Positions 1 to 9,804 of a stretch of DNA of 64,000 bases are shown piece after piece; position 1 is the stretch's first letter; every line of letters begins with the position of its first letter. The DNA lies in NCBI RefSeq assembly GCF_014207355.1, contig NZ_JACHEF010000002.1:682001-746000 (forward strand), given 5' to 3'. The translations under genes were made by a program, and so were the position numbers. Source of the stretch: Mesorhizobium sangaii. Its GTDB lineage: Bacteria > Pseudomonadota > Alphaproteobacteria > Rhizobiales > Rhizobiaceae. The notes below the pieces were generated by a model. The model made no database searches. It saw only the letters and a list, made by a program, of their open reading frames with translations, and was not told where the DNA came from.

Positions 1-837
1 GCCAGGGAACGCGTTGTGTTCATCAACACCGGCTTCCTCGACCGCACCGGCGACGAGATCCACACCTCGATGGAAGCCGGCCCGATGATCCGCAAGGGCG
101 ACATGAAGCAAGCCGCCTGGATCTCCGCCTACGAGGCCTGGAATGTCGACACCGGGCTCGAATGCGGGCTAGCCGGCCATGCCCAGATCGGCAAGGGCAT
201 GTGGGCGATGCCGGATTTGATGGCGGCGATGCTGGAACAGAAGATCGCCCACCCCAAGGCCGGCGCCAACACCGCCTGGGTGCCATCGCCGACGGCGGCC
301 ACGCTGCATGCCACGCACTACCACAAGGTCGATGTCCACGCCGTGCAGGCGGCGCTGAAGAACCGGCCCAAGGCCAAGCTCGACGATATCCTGTCGGTGC
401 CGGTGGCGGTGCGCCCGAACTGGACTCCCGACGAGATCCAGCGCGAGCTCGACAACAACGCGCAGGGCATTCTGGGCTATGTCGTGCGCTGGATCGACCA
501 GGGCGTCGGCTGTTCGAAAGTGCCCGATATCAACGACGTCGGCCTGATGGAGGATCGCGCCACGCTGCGCATCTCCTCGCAGCACATCGCCAACTGGCTG
601 CACTACGACGTTTGCTCGCGCATCCAGGTGATGGATTCCCTGCGGCGCATGGCAGCTATCGTCGACCTGCAGAATGTCGGCGACCCGCTCTACCGCCCGA
701 TGGCGGCCGACTTCGACAGCTCCATCGCCTTCCAGGCCGCCTGCGACCTGGTGTTCAAGGGCCGCATCCAGCCCAACGGCTACACCGAGCCGGTGCTGCA
801 CGCCCGGCGGCTCGAGCTGAAAGCCAGGCAGGGGTAG
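1..837 (+). CDS. glcB: Malate synthase G, C-terminal part (5' end outside window)
   Basis: Condenses glyoxylate with acetyl-CoA to malate in the cytoplasm (glyoxylate/glycolate use). The frame is open from base 1, so the gene enters from the left; about 278 C-terminal residues of a protein usually about 720 long are present. The visible sequence has the family blocks [19 protein letters not shown] at the left edge, the [20 protein letters not shown] segment, and [13 protein letters not shown] (near base 547). The Asp of the last block is the catalytic base in characterised malate synthase G enzymes. The stop is TAG at 835-837. It converges on the ComM-like gene with about 74 bp between stops. 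The family call is certain; the start cannot be given. Confidence 0.97.
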   Translation, partial: ARERVVFINTGFLDRTGDEIHTSMEAGPMIRKGDMKQAAWISAYEAWNVDTGLECGLAGHAQIGKGMWAMPDLMAAMLEQKIAHPKAGANTAWVPSPTAATLHATHYHKVDVHAVQAALKNRPKAKLDDILSVPVAVRPNWTPDEIQRELDNNAQGILGYVVRWIDQGVGCSKVPDINDVGLMEDRATLRISSQHIANWLHYDVCSRIQVMDSLRRMAAIVDLQNVGDPLYRPMAADFDSSIAFQAACDLVFKGRIQPNGYTEPVLHARRLELKARQG

Positions 838-911
838 CTTGAAACGACCATGGGACCGTGGATATTTCGCCAGGATGGCGTCGACGGTGGTCCCAAAACG
901 GCGTCCGAGAC

Positions 912-2441
912 TCACGCCGCCTGCGCCACGCGCTCCGAACTCATGCGGTAGGAAATCGCCTCGGCCAGGTGGATGCGGCCGACGGTTTCGCTGGCGTCGA
1001 GATCGGCCAGTGTGCGCGCCACCTTCAGCACGCGATGATAGGCCCGCGCGGAAAAGCCGAGCTTTTCGCTGGCGTCCTTGAGCAGCGACAGGGCGGCGGC
1101 ATCCGGCATGGCGATCTCCTCGATGACCGCCGGCGCGCAATGCGCGTTGGTGGTGGCGCTGACGCCGAGCCGTTCGAAACGCTCGCGCTGGATGGTGCGG
1201 GCGCGCGCCACCCGCAGCGCCACGGAGGCACTCTTCTCCGCCCGGTCGGGGCGGATCAGGTCGCTGGCCGAGACCGCCGGCACCTCGATCCTGAGATCGA
1301 TGCGATCGAGCAGCGGACCCGAGATGCGCGCCTGGTAATCGGTGCGGCAACGCTCGCCGCGCAGACAGCGATAGCCCGGTTCGCCGGCCATGCCGCAACG
1401 GCAAGGGTTCATCGCCGCGACCAGCTGGATGCGCGCCGGATAGGTGACGCGATGGTTGGCGCGCGCGATCATGCAGTCGCCGGTCTCGAGCGGCTGGCGC
1501 AGCGCGTCCAGCGTTTGCGGCGTGAATTCGGGAAACTCGTCGAGGAACAGCACGCCGTGATGGGCGAGCGACACTTCGCCCGGCCGGGCGCGGATGCCGC
1601 CGCCGACCATCGCCGCCATCGAGGCCGAATGGTGCGGCGCGCGGAACGGCCGCCGGTCGGTCAGTTTGCCTTCGCCGATTTCTCCCGCCACCGAGGCGAT
1701 CATCGAGACTTCCAGAAGCTCCTTAGGCGCCAGCGGCGGCAGGATCGACGGCAGCCGCTGCGCCAGCATCGACTTGCCCGATCCCGGCGGCCCGATCATC
1801 AAAAGGTTGTGCCCGCCGGCGGCCGCCACTTCCAACGCCCGCTTGGCGGTCTCCTGGCCCTTGATGTCGGCAAGGTCGGGCAGGTCGCGCGCCGAGGCGT
1901 GGATGCCGGCTTCGGGGCGCGACAGGACCTGCGTGCCGCGGAAATGATTGGCGATCGCAATCAGGCTGCGTGGCGCCAGAATGTCGAAATCCTTGCCGGC
2001 CCAGGCCGCTTCCGGCCCGCAGGCGAACGGGCAGATCAGGCCCTTGCCCTCGGCGTTGGCGCCGATTGCCGCCGGCAAGGCGCCGGCCACCGCGGCAATC
2101 GTGCCGTCGAGCGACAATTCGCCTAGCACGACATAGCCGGCCAGCATGTCGCCCGGAATGGCGCCCAGTGCCGCCATCAGGCCAAGCGCGATCGGCAGAT
2201 CGTAATGGCTGCCCTCCTTGGGCAGGTCCGCCGGGGCCAGATTGACGGTGACCTTCTTCGACGGCATCGACAGGCCCGAGGCATGCAGGGCCGCCTGCAC
2301 CCGCTCGCGGCTTTCGGCCACCGCCTTGTCGGCCAAGCCGACGATATGCATGTTGACCTTGCCGGGCGCGATCATCACCTGCACGTCGACCGGCACGGCC
2401 TCGATGCCCTGGAAAGCGACCGTGCGAACCCGCGCCACCAT
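912..2441 (-). CDS. comM: YifB/ComM family magnesium-chelatase-like AAA+ ATPase
   Basis: A 509-residue protein of the ComM/YifB family. Homologues act as branch-migration helicases in natural transformation and recombination. It has an N-terminal Lon-S16/ChlI-like fold (about residues 1-165), then the Mg-chelatase AAA core with Walker A GPPGSGKS at 217-224 and Walker B GVLFLDEFPEF at 296-306. A C-terminal Mg_chelatase_C region follows, containing the KLGFSARAYHRVLKVARTLA block. The length is normal for the family and the ATG at 2439-2441 matches the usual MVARVxTVAFxG start. The gene stands alone. A role in DNA uptake is known for other bacteria and only inferred here. Confidence 0.95.
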   Translation of the reverse strand: MVARVRTVAFQGIEAVPVDVQVMIAPGKVNMHIVGLADKAVAESRERVQAALHASGLSMPSKKVTVNLAPADLPKEGSHYDLPIALGLMAALGAIPGDMLAGYVVLGELSLDGTIAAVAGALPAAIGANAEGKGLICPFACGPEAAWAGKDFDILAPRSLIAIANHFRGTQVLSRPEAGIHASARDLPDLADIKGQETAKRALEVAAAGGHNLLMIGPPGSGKSMLAQRLPSILPPLAPKELLEVSMIASVAGEIGEGKLTDRRPFRAPHHSASMAAMVGGGIRARPGEVSLAHHGVLFLDEFPEFTPQTLDALRQPLETGDCMIARANHRVTYPARIQLVAAMNPCRCGMAGEPGYRCLRGERCRTDYQARISGPLLDRIDLRIEVPAVSASDLIRPDRAEKSASVALRVARARTIQRERFERLGVSATTNAHCAPAVIEEIAMPDAAALSLLKDASEKLGFSARAYHRVLKVARTLADLDASETVGRIHLAEAISYRMSSERVAQAA

Positions 2442-2685
2442 TTTATGCCCCCGGATAGTGGTTCGCTTATGCCTTGGCGATCAGGGCGCGAGCGAGATCG
2501 GAGAAGACAACCACAGATTTTGGAGTTAAGCAAGAACATTACAAGAACATATGGTTGCCTCACATACGGTGAAGAATGCTGCCGGCCAGGACGCGCCGTT
2601 CAAAGGTTGGGCTTCTATCGAAAGCTTGGGCGCCCCCTTCGTCGAAGGATCGCTGGCATGGAAGATGAGATGCCGGCGTGGATGG

Positions 2686-3276
2686 CTAGAATTTGTCGAA
2701 GAGGCGCTCCACCTTGCGGGCGAACATTTCCCTCTGGTGGTCGGAGATGCTCTCGACAGAGTATCTCGTCAGATAGAGGTGCTTCACGTTGCGGCCGCAC
2801 ATGGTCTTGAGGCCTCGCAGCAGCACCTTCCTCCCTGGGTTTTGCATGTACAGTTCGGTATACCACCACGGCGAGCCGCATGTGGTAACAACCCCCATCC
2901 GCCGGATGTTCAACAGCGCCGGCTTGATCACGCCACCGTCTGCCGGCAACTCGTAAGCCACCCCTGGTCGCCAAACTCGATCAAAATAACCCTTCAAGAT
3001 CGCAGGCATGCCTGACCACCACGTGGGAAAGCAGAAAACGCAGGCTTCCGCCCATCTCAACGCGTCGATGTAAATCTGCAAATCGTTGGGTGCCTGGGCA
3101 GGATCAAAGTGGCCACGTCTTTCTTCGGCATGCATCACAGGATCGAACTTCATCTGATGGAGATCGAAATCGACGACCTCGTCACCCCTGGCCTTCAGGG
3201 TCTGAACGAGGCGTTTGTGGAGCGATGCCTGGTAGCTGTCTGCAAGTGGATGCGCGCAGACGACATTGATTTTCAT
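2686..3276 (-). CDS. Flavodoxin-fold NAD(P)H:quinone oxidoreductase
   Basis: A 196-residue member of the Flavodoxin_2 (NQO/MdaB/KefF-like) family, a soluble FMN/FAD enzyme that reduces quinones or similar acceptors with NAD(P)H. Evidence is the N-terminal KINVVCAHPLADSYQASLH phosphate-binding loop and the FPTWWSGMPAILKGYFDRVW block, followed by a GVAYE motif, typical of the family. The ATG at 3274-3276 is chosen because it directly precedes KINVVCAHP; an in-frame ATG 33 bp upstream would add residues that do not resemble the family. Codon use is less G/C-biased than in the neighbours, and no operon partner is close, so transfer is possible. The substrate cannot be predicted. Confidence 0.85.
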   Translation of the reverse strand: MKINVVCAHPLADSYQASLHKRLVQTLKARGDEVVDFDLHQMKFDPVMHAEERRGHFDPAQAPNDLQIYIDALRWAEACVFCFPTWWSGMPAILKGYFDRVWRPGVAYELPADGGVIKPALLNIRRMGVVTTCGSPWWYTELYMQNPGRKVLLRGLKTMCGRNVKHLYLTRYSVESISDHQREMFARKVERLFDKF

Positions 3277-3510
3277 GGCGTGAGCCTTCAGGCTTCGAAC
3301 TACACGCACATATTAGCTGCCGCGCAACCAATGGGAAACAGCAAGGTCAGTGGTTGGGAAGAAAGCCCATCGCCAGTGTCGATCCACAGTGGGCCGATAC
3401 ACCAGACTGATCAAATCAAGAACATTGCAGGAATACCCAGCCGCACCGGTCGCGGCCGGGTTGTGCCCGGTTGAAAAAGCGGAACATGGTTAAGACAAAA
3501 TGAAGACGGC

Positions 3511-4452
3511 TTACTTCCGCTTGTTCTCGACCGCGTCCCAGAACAGGCTGGCGATGTCGGCGCCGCCAAAACGCCTGACTTCGCGCACGCCGGTCGGTGA
3601 CGTCACGTTGATCTCGGTCATGTAGTCGCCGATGACGTCGATGCCGACGAGGATGAAGCCGCGCGCTTTCAGCGCCGGGCCGATGCGGGCGCAGATTTCG
3701 CGCTCGCGCGTCGTCAGCTCGGTCTTTTCGGCACGGCCGCCGACATGCATGTTGGAGCGGGAATCGTGCTCGGCCGGCACCCGGTTGATGGCGCCGACCG
3801 GCTCGCCGTCGATCAGGATGATGCGCTTGTCGCCCTTGCGCACATCCTTCAAATAGCGCTGCACGATATAGGGCTCGCGGAACATCTCGCCGAACATTTC
3901 GAGCAGCGAGGCGAGGTTGCGGTCGGCCTCCAGCATGTGGAAGATGCCGGCGCCGCCATTGCCGTAGAGCGGCTTGATGATGATGTCGCCGAACTCCTTG
4001 CGGAAGGCGGCGACTTCGAGCGGATCCTTGGTGATCAGCGTGTCCGGCATCAGGTCGGAAAACTCGGTAACGAAGATCTTTTCCGGGCTGTTGCGCACCC
4101 AGGCCGGGTCGTTGACCACCAGCGTCTTCGGGTGGATGCGTTCGAGGATATGCGTGGTGGTGATGTAGTTCATATCGAAGGGCGGATCCTGGCGCAGCAG
4201 GACGACATCCATTTCCGCCAGATCCGTGCGCACCTTCTCGCCCAACGAATAGTGGTTGCCCTTCTCGTCGCGCACCTGCATTTCCTCGATGCGGGCAAAC
4301 ACCTTGCCGTCGCGCAGCGACAGCCGGTCGGGCGTGTAGTGGAACAGCTGATGGCCGCGCCGCTGCGCTTCCAACGACAGCGCGAAGGACGTGTCGCCGG
4401 CGATCGACACGGTGGAGATGTGGTCCATCTGGACGGCGATTTTCAGCTTCAT
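3511..4452 (-). CDS. gshB: Glutathione synthetase
   Basis: Ligates gamma-glutamylcysteine and glycine with ATP to give glutathione; cytoplasmic ATP-grasp enzyme of 313 residues, the usual length. N-terminal [13 protein letters not shown] is characteristic. It has [13 protein letters not shown] in the N-terminal domain, the glycine-rich loop [12 protein letters not shown], and the C-terminal metal/product block EINVTSPTG. The ATG at 4450-4452 follows a GGAGAC Shine-Dalgarno-like stretch on the minus strand. The reading frame stays open far upstream on this strand, but that extension (to about 5385) is antisense to the glycosyltransferase gene and not credible. Divergent from the glycosylation cluster with 225 bp between. 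Confidence 0.97.
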   Translation of the reverse strand: MKLKIAVQMDHISTVSIAGDTSFALSLEAQRRGHQLFHYTPDRLSLRDGKVFARIEEMQVRDEKGNHYSLGEKVRTDLAEMDVVLLRQDPPFDMNYITTTHILERIHPKTLVVNDPAWVRNSPEKIFVTEFSDLMPDTLITKDPLEVAAFRKEFGDIIIKPLYGNGGAGIFHMLEADRNLASLLEMFGEMFREPYIVQRYLKDVRKGDKRIILIDGEPVGAINRVPAEHDSRSNMHVGGRAEKTELTTREREICARIGPALKARGFILVGIDVIGDYMTEINVTSPTGVREVRRFGGADIASLFWDAVENKRK

Positions 4453-4677
4453 GGCAAGTCTCCGGCGGCTCGGATGGTCGACTGTCTTGCCTGTACAGGC
4501 TCGCTGACCGTCTGCCAATCGCGACATTTTGAAGATTGGCATCAGACAACCGCAAGGCCAACCCTGCCTTCCGATTGGAGACAAGGCGAGGCTGGGCGTC
4601 ATCGCTTTCTTAAGCCTTGCCGTGCAACGGTAAGCCCCGAATGCGCCCGGCCGAACTGACGCAGCGCCGGGCACTCG

Positions 4678-5979
4678 ATGGAACAACGACCCATGAACGC
4701 CGTCACCGCCATCCGCGCCACCGCAACCAAACAGCTCGAACTCACCATCCTCATGCCGTGCCTCAACGAGGCCGAGACGCTCGCCGTCTGCATCGGCAAG
4801 GCGAAAACTTTCCTCGACGAAGCGGGCATCTCCGGCGAGGTGCTGATCGCGGATAATGGCAGCACCGACGGATCGCAGGCGATTGCCGAAGCGGGAGGCG
4901 CCCGTGTCGTCCCGGTGGCCCAGAAAGGCTATGGCGCGGCCCTTTTGGGCGGCATCGCCGCCGCCAAGGGCCGCTTCATCATTATGGGCGACGCCGACGA
5001 CAGCTATGATTTCGGCGCGCTGGAAGCTTTCGTCGCGCGGCTGCGCGACGGTGCCGACCTGGTCATGGGCAATCGCTTCCAGGGCGGCATCGAGGCCGGC
5101 GCCATGCCGCCGCTGCATCGCTACCTCGGCAATCCGGTGCTGAGCTTTGTCGGCCGCCTGTTCTTCCGCATCAAGACCGGCGATTTCCACTGCGGCCTGC
5201 GCGGCTTCAATGCCGACAGCATCAGGAAGCTCGACCTGCAGACGACCGGCATGGAATTCGCCAGCGAAATGGTGGTGCGTGGAGCCCTTGCCGGCCTGCG
5301 CATCGAGGAAGTGCCGACCACGCTCAAGCCCGACGGCCGCAGCCGGCCGCCGCATCTCAGGACCTGGCGCGATGGCTGGCGGCACCTGAAGTTCCTGCTG
5401 GTCTACAACCCGCGCTGGATGTTCTTCATCCCGGGCACGGTGCTCGGCGGCCTTGGCCTGTTGTTCGCGGCGCTGCTGGTGTTCGGGCCGCTGCGCGTGA
5501 TCGACAATCTGTCGCTCGACCTCAACACCTTCGTCGCCGCCTGTTTCATGGTCGTCACAGGCGTCCAGCTCATCACCTTCGGCGCCATTTCGCGATACTA
5601 CGCCGAGATAACCGGCATCCTGCCGCCAAGCCGCCGTTCAGACTGGCTGACCAGAACCATCAGCACCGACCGTCTCGCCGCCAATGCCGGCATCTGCTTT
5701 GCCGGCGGTGTGCTGTTCTTCGGCTATGCCGTGGCACGCTGGGCGCATCTCGGCTTTGGCCCGCTGAACGATTCCGAAATCCCGCGCATCGTCGTGCTGG
5801 GCCTGAGCCTGATCGTCATTTCCTTCCAGGTCTTCTTCTCGGCCTTTCTGCTCGGTGTCCTGGAAATACCGGTCAAGCGGCTGAAGTCTGGCCGGACCGG
5901 TCAATCGGGTGAACTGCCGGCCAATGAGTTGCCGGCCAGTGAATCGCCGGCTAACCAACTGCCGGCGCGCGACGCATGA
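4678..5979 (+). CDS. Membrane GT2 polyprenyl-phosphate glycosyltransferase (GtrB/DPM1-like)
   Basis: A 433-residue GT-A family 2 enzyme that should transfer a sugar from a nucleotide donor to polyprenyl phosphate at the inner face of the membrane. The catalytic domain (about residues 20-235) has [31 protein letters not shown] (the DxD-type metal site) and [10 protein letters not shown]. About four transmembrane segments follow (near 242-262, 285-310, 340-360 and 370-395). The tail holds four 5-residue repeats ([20 protein letters not shown]). An alternative ATG lies at 4693. The stop overlaps the GtrA start by 4 bp (ATGA), implying translational coupling. The sugar is unknown. Confidence 0.9.
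   Translation: MEQRPMNAVTAIRATATKQLELTILMPCLNEAETLAVCIGKAKTFLDEAGISGEVLIADNGSTDGSQAIAEAGGARVVPVAQKGYGAALLGGIAAAKGRFIIMGDADDSYDFGALEAFVARLRDGADLVMGNRFQGGIEAGAMPPLHRYLGNPVLSFVGRLFFRIKTGDFHCGLRGFNADSIRKLDLQTTGMEFASEMVVRGALAGLRIEEVPTTLKPDGRSRPPHLRTWRDGWRHLKFLLVYNPRWMFFIPGTVLGGLGLLFAALLVFGPLRVIDNLSLDLNTFVAACFMVVTGVQLITFGAISRYYAEITGILPPSRRSDWLTRTISTDRLAANAGICFAGGVLFFGYAVARWAHLGFGPLNDSEIPRIVVLGLSLIVISFQVFFSAFLLGVLEIPVKRLKSGRTGQSGELPANELPASESPANQLPARDA
5911..5970 (+). repeat. 15-bp tandem microrepeat in the end of the GT2 gene
   Basis: Four in-frame 15-bp units begin at 5911, 5926, 5941 and 5956, built on GA(A/G)(C/T)(T/C)GCCGGCNA-type sequence and encoding [15 protein letters not shown] and QLPAR. 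They lie after the last transmembrane segment and directly before the overlap with the GtrA gene, so they probably form a variable cytoplasmic tail. Confidence 0.75.
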
Positions 5980-6374
5980 GCGAAGCATTGCCGGTCTTTG
6001 TCCGGACGCGCCTGTTCCGGTTCCTGACGGTCGGCGTCGGCGCCGCATTGCTGCTGTTCGTCCTGTCGTGGCTCCTTGTGACGCTGGGCTTTTCGCCCTT
6101 CATCGGCAGTGTCGTCGCCTATGCGATCACCTTCGTTGTCGCCTATAGCGCGCAGCGCGGATGGACATTCGGCGGCCAGCACGATCATGCCAGCGCCATG
6201 CCGCGCTATCTTGCGCTGCAGGTCGGATGCGCGCTGTTTTCGGGCCTGGTGTCGCATCTGGCGGTCACCCGTTTCGGCATGTCGGCGCTTGCCATGTCGG
6301 CGCTGATGACGGTTGCCGCCAGCACGGTGAGCTACATTCTGTCGTCGCTGTGGGTGTTTCCGGCGCGCGATTGA
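5976..6374 (+). CDS. GtrA family membrane protein, putative polyprenyl-P-sugar flippase
   Basis: A 132-residue protein with four predicted hydrophobic segments and the GtrA fold: FRFLTVGVGAALLLFVLSWLL, then AYAITFVVAYSAQRGWTFGG, the hallmark of this family (the aromatic-rich RxWTF block). GtrA proteins are thought to move polyprenyl-phosphate sugars across the inner membrane. It overlaps the preceding GT2 gene by 4 bp, the classic GtrB partner arrangement, although phage clusters usually have gtrA first. A large GT-C-type membrane protein follows 101 bp downstream. Confidence 0.9.
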   Translation: MSEALPVFVRTRLFRFLTVGVGAALLLFVLSWLLVTLGFSPFIGSVVAYAITFVVAYSAQRGWTFGGQHDHASAMPRYLALQVGCALFSGLVSHLAVTRFGMSALAMSALMTVAASTVSYILSSLWVFPARD

Positions 6375-6400
6375 TGCATGGCGCCCGAAAGTGGCGCAAA
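6374..6400. repeat. Decayed half-copy of an intergenic palindrome
   Basis: The bases starting ATGCATGGCGCCCGAAAGTG match, with a few changes, the left half of the full palindrome at 49187-49235 (ATGCATGCCGCCCAAAAGTG). The right arm is not recognisable, so this looks like a truncated copy. It begins exactly at the GtrA stop. Confidence 0.4.
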
Positions 6401-6475
6401 ATCGCCCCGCTTTACGCTTTGTGAAGCGGCCGGCGCTAGCGTGCGCCGGATAGACACAGGCTGAAAGCCCACTCC

Positions 6476-8302
6476 ATGACCACCGCACATACTGCGATGC
6501 TTTCCAAAGACGGGGCACGCGCCTCCTGGCGAGCGGACCTCATGCTGGCGCTGCTTGCCACGCTCGGCTTCCTTGTCGTCAACGCCTGGGCGGGCTTCCC
6601 GGCGCTGACCAATGCCGGCGGCGACAATGACGATCTGCTGCGGCTGGTCGAAGTGCGCGACCTCCTGGCCGGCCAGGGCTGGTTCGACCTGCATCAATAC
6701 CGGATGGGCCTGGAAGGCGGCTTCGTCATGCATTGGTCGCGGCTGGTCGATGCACCGATCGCCGCCATCGTGCTCGGCGTATCGAGCCTGACTGGCAATA
6801 CCCTGCTTGCAGAGAACGTCGCGCAGGTGGCGTGGCCGGCGCTGCTTTTCGGCCTGACCATGGTCTTCATCATTCGCGCCGCGCGCAGCTTTGCCGGCGA
6901 TGGCGCGGTGCTGCCCGCCCTCATCGTCGGCGCGGCGGCGCTGTATTTCATCGGCATCTTCGAGCCGGCCGCGCTCGATCATCACAATATCCAGCTGATG
7001 CTGACCGTCGCCAGCCTGAGTTTCCTGCTCGAAGCGCCCGTGCGCAGGCCGGCGGCGTTCCTTGCCGGCCTGTGCGCCGCGCTGACTCTGGCCGTCGGCA
7101 TGGAAACCGCCCCTTATGTTGCTGCCATCGGCGTCTGCGTGGCGACGCTGTTTGCCTTTGACGCATCAGGCGAAAGACTGATCGCCAGGGATTTCGGCCT
7201 TGGCTTTGCCGGCGTCGCGGCACTTGTCTTCGTCGCCACAGTCCCGCTTTCGGCCTGGGGCCAGGCGCAATGCGATGCCTTCTCGACGATGCAGTTCGTC
7301 GTCGCCGCCCTTGCCGGAACCGGCCTTGCGGCGATCGCCTCGCTCGAAGCGTCCGGGCGCGGGCAGCGTCGGCTGTCGCTTGGCGTGCTCGGCGTCGCGC
7401 TCGGCGCGGTCCTCCTTCTGCTGTTCCCGCAGTGCCTCGCGTCTCCCTATGCCGGGCTCGATCCGCGCCTGAAGACGTTGTGGCTCGATCATGTCGACGA
7501 GGCGCAGTCGCTGTTCCAGCTCGCCGCCCACGATCCCGCCGAGCTGGCGGCGCGCTATGCCACGCCGCTGGTGGCGCTGGTGCTGATGGCATTGCGCCTG
7601 CGCCGTGGCGGCTGGCGGCGCCAGGACAGCCTCGTCGCCACGCTGCTTGTTGTGGCGTTCCTCGTCAGCGTCTGGCAAGTGCGCGGCTCGACATTCTCGA
7701 TTGTCTTCGCGGTGATCCCGCTGTCGGCCTGGATCGCCAAATGGCGGCAGCGGGCCGAAACCAGCCCGTCGCGCGGCTCGGTGCTGCGGATGGCCGCGGC
7801 CTGGCTCATCTCGGTGAACTCGATCTGGTCGGGCGCCGCCCAGGCGGCGTCGGCGGCGTTCGCCACCGGTGTAAAAATCACCAGCGACGCCAGTGTGGGC
7901 GCGAGCGTCGACCCGTCTTGCCAGGCCAAGGCCACCTTCGCCACACTCGGCAGGCTGCCCGATACCACCGTGCTTGCCGTCTCCAATATCGGATCACCGA
8001 TCCTGGTGTACTCCGGGCATCGCGTGTTCGCCGGGCCCTACCACCGAAACGTCGCGGGAGACCTGCTTGCGCTCGACGCTTTCCTTGGTTCCGATGCGCA
8101 AGCCAGGTCGATCGTCGGCGATCATCACGTCGGCCTTGTCGCGCTGTGCCGCGGCAACTCGGAAAGCCAGCTACTGGCCTCCACCGCGCCGGACGGCTTT
8201 CTTGCCGGGCTGATGCGCGGCAACGTGCCGGAATGGCTGGAGCCGATCGCGGACACGAAGGGCGCCTCGCTCGAACTCTATCGTGTCCGGCCCAAGGGCT
8301 GA
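6476..8302 (+). CDS. Large multi-span membrane protein, STT3/PglB-like GT-C glycosyltransferase candidate
   Basis: A 608-residue polytopic protein with about eleven to thirteen hydrophobic segments and a C-terminal soluble domain from about residue 460. Features of GT-C transferases are visible. The first periplasmic loop carries acidic residues (GGDNDDLLRLVEVRDLL) where GT-C enzymes hold their metal-binding Asp. MHWSRLVDAPIA follows, and then FEPAALDHHNIQLML, which resembles the DHH segment of archaeal AglB/STT3 proteins. I infer a transferase using the polyprenyl-linked sugar made and flipped by the two preceding genes, acting on a periplasmic acceptor. The acceptor (lipopolysaccharide, protein or other) is unknown. 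The ATG follows weak Shine-Dalgarno sequence. Confidence 0.7.
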   Translation: MTTAHTAMLSKDGARASWRADLMLALLATLGFLVVNAWAGFPALTNAGGDNDDLLRLVEVRDLLAGQGWFDLHQYRMGLEGGFVMHWSRLVDAPIAAIVLGVSSLTGNTLLAENVAQVAWPALLFGLTMVFIIRAARSFAGDGAVLPALIVGAAALYFIGIFEPAALDHHNIQLMLTVASLSFLLEAPVRRPAAFLAGLCAALTLAVGMETAPYVAAIGVCVATLFAFDASGERLIARDFGLGFAGVAALVFVATVPLSAWGQAQCDAFSTMQFVVAALAGTGLAAIASLEASGRGQRRLSLGVLGVALGAVLLLLFPQCLASPYAGLDPRLKTLWLDHVDEAQSLFQLAAHDPAELAARYATPLVALVLMALRLRRGGWRRQDSLVATLLVVAFLVSVWQVRGSTFSIVFAVIPLSAWIAKWRQRAETSPSRGSVLRMAAAWLISVNSIWSGAAQAASAAFATGVKITSDASVGASVDPSCQAKATFATLGRLPDTTVLAVSNIGSPILVYSGHRVFAGPYHRNVAGDLLALDAFLGSDAQARSIVGDHHVGLVALCRGNSESQLLASTAPDGFLAGLMRGNVPEWLEPIADTKGASLELYRVRPKG

Positions 8303-8454
8303 AGATGGCCTGAAACAAGGGCTGGACCCACCTCGCGTCGATCCTTCCGAACACGACGCGCTTTACCCGCGAATAATCGATTTGGCGATACCTTTCCTAA
8401 AGGGTTTGCTGCCAGTCTGAAGCTAAATTCCGAAGTCACAAAACAGGGACACCG

Positions 8455-9804
8455 ATGCAAACTTCGTTTGGCACCGGTCAGGCAAACAGGGAGAGCACGG
8501 ATCTGGCATTCACAGATCCGTTGACCGGGCTTGGCAACCATCGCCGCTTCTTCGACAAGGTCGATCGCCTGATCAGCGACCGTGCCGACGACCCGGCGCC
8601 GTTCACCGTCGGCATTCTCGACCTCGACGGCTTCAAGCCGATCAACGATTTGTTCGGCCACAAGGCTGGTGACGATATCCTGATCCAGGTCGCGATGCGG
8701 CTGCGCGCCTCGATGGACGGCCATTCCACCGTCTGCCGCATCGGGGCCGACGAATTCGCCTATCTCTACCCGATGGTGTTCAGCGAGGAGGCGGCGGCCG
8801 AGAAATCCCGCATGCTGATCGAGATTCTTTCGGCGCCCTATGATGTCGGCGAACGCACCGCCAGGCTTTCGGCCTCGGTCGGCTGCTCGCTGTTCTATTC
8901 GGGCGACGAGACCACCGAGATCCTCATCAACAAGGCAGAGACGGCGCTCTACCACGCCAAGCGTTCAGGCCGTGGCCGCGTCGTCGTCTACACCCGCGAG
9001 ATGGAAGAGGCGGCCAAGCGCGTCACCCGCATCGAACAGGCGCTGCGCCGCGCTGTCTCGGCCGGCGAGGTGGAGCCGCATTTCCAGCCCATCGTCGACC
9101 TCAGCACGCGCCGCACCATCGGTTTCGAGACGCTGGCGCGCTGGACCGACCGCGATCTCGGCTCGGTGCCGCCAACGGTCTTCATTCCCATTGCCGAGGA
9201 GCGCGGCATCATCGGGCCGCTGTCGCAACTGGTGCTGCGCAAGGCCACCGAGGCGGCCAGGAGTTGGCCGAAGGACCTGTTCCTGTCTTTCAACCTGTCG
9301 CCTTCGCAGCTCGTCGACCAGAACACCGGCCTGCACATACTGGCGATCCTCGACCGCACCGGCTTCGATCCGCGCCGGCTGGAGATCGAGATCACCGAGA
9401 CCGGCCTGATGAACGATCCTGCCTCTGCCGAGAAGATCGTCGAGGATCTGCGCCGCGTCGGCATCCGTGTTTCGCTCGACGATTTCGGCACCGGCCAGTC
9501 CTCGCTCGGCCGCCTGCGCGAATTTCACTTCGACAAGCTCAAGATCGACCGCGCCTTCGTCTCCTCCATTCTCGACGACCGCCCGTCCGAACACATCATC
9601 CGCGCCATTCTCGCCATGTGCGAGGGGCTCGGCATGGACGTGGTCGCCGAAGGCATCGAAGAGGAAGCGCAGGCCGACCGCCTGGTCCAGTTCGGCTGTG
9701 CCGGCGGGCAGGGCTATCTGTTCGGCAAACCCGTCGATGCCGATGCCACGCTCGGCTACCTCCGCGATTCCTTCCGCGGCGCCTTGCGCGCCAAGGCGAT
9801 CTGA
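8455..9804 (+). CDS. GGDEF-EAL protein, probable c-di-GMP phosphodiesterase with degenerate cyclase domain
   Basis: A 449-residue protein without transmembrane or recognisable sensor segments. The GGDEF domain (about 15-180) has DPLTGLGNHRRF and a DLDGFKPIND block, but the signature reads GADEF (97-101), so cyclase activity is doubtful. The EAL domain (about 195-440) keeps the catalytic set in order: ETL (E225) for EAL, NLSPSQL, EITETGLM, DDFGTGQSSLGRL, LKIDRAF and VAEGIEEEAQ. This suggests a phosphodiesterase whose GGDEF domain may bind GTP as an activator. The ATG follows an ACAGGGA Shine-Dalgarno sequence. It is monocistronic. Confidence 0.92.
   Translation: MQTSFGTGQANRESTDLAFTDPLTGLGNHRRFFDKVDRLISDRADDPAPFTVGILDLDGFKPINDLFGHKAGDDILIQVAMRLRASMDGHSTVCRIGADEFAYLYPMVFSEEAAAEKSRMLIEILSAPYDVGERTARLSASVGCSLFYSGDETTEILINKAETALYHAKRSGRGRVVVYTREMEEAAKRVTRIEQALRRAVSAGEVEPHFQPIVDLSTRRTIGFETLARWTDRDLGSVPPTVFIPIAEERGIIGPLSQLVLRKATEAARSWPKDLFLSFNLSPSQLVDQNTGLHILAILDRTGFDPRRLEIEITETGLMNDPASAEKIVEDLRRVGIRVSLDDFGTGQSSLGRLREFHFDKLKIDRAFVSSILDDRPSEHIIRAILAMCEGLGMDVVAEGIEEEAQADRLVQFGCAGGQGYLFGKPVDADATLGYLRDSFRGALRAKAI

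Noticed and set aside
858..2126. Long plus-strand open frame opposite comM.
   Set aside because: Shadow of the ComM-like gene, whose Walker motifs and length are complete on the minus strand.
3430..3505. CCGGG/CCCGG hairpin as a gshB terminator.
   Set aside because: The stem is short, imperfect and lacks a T-tract.
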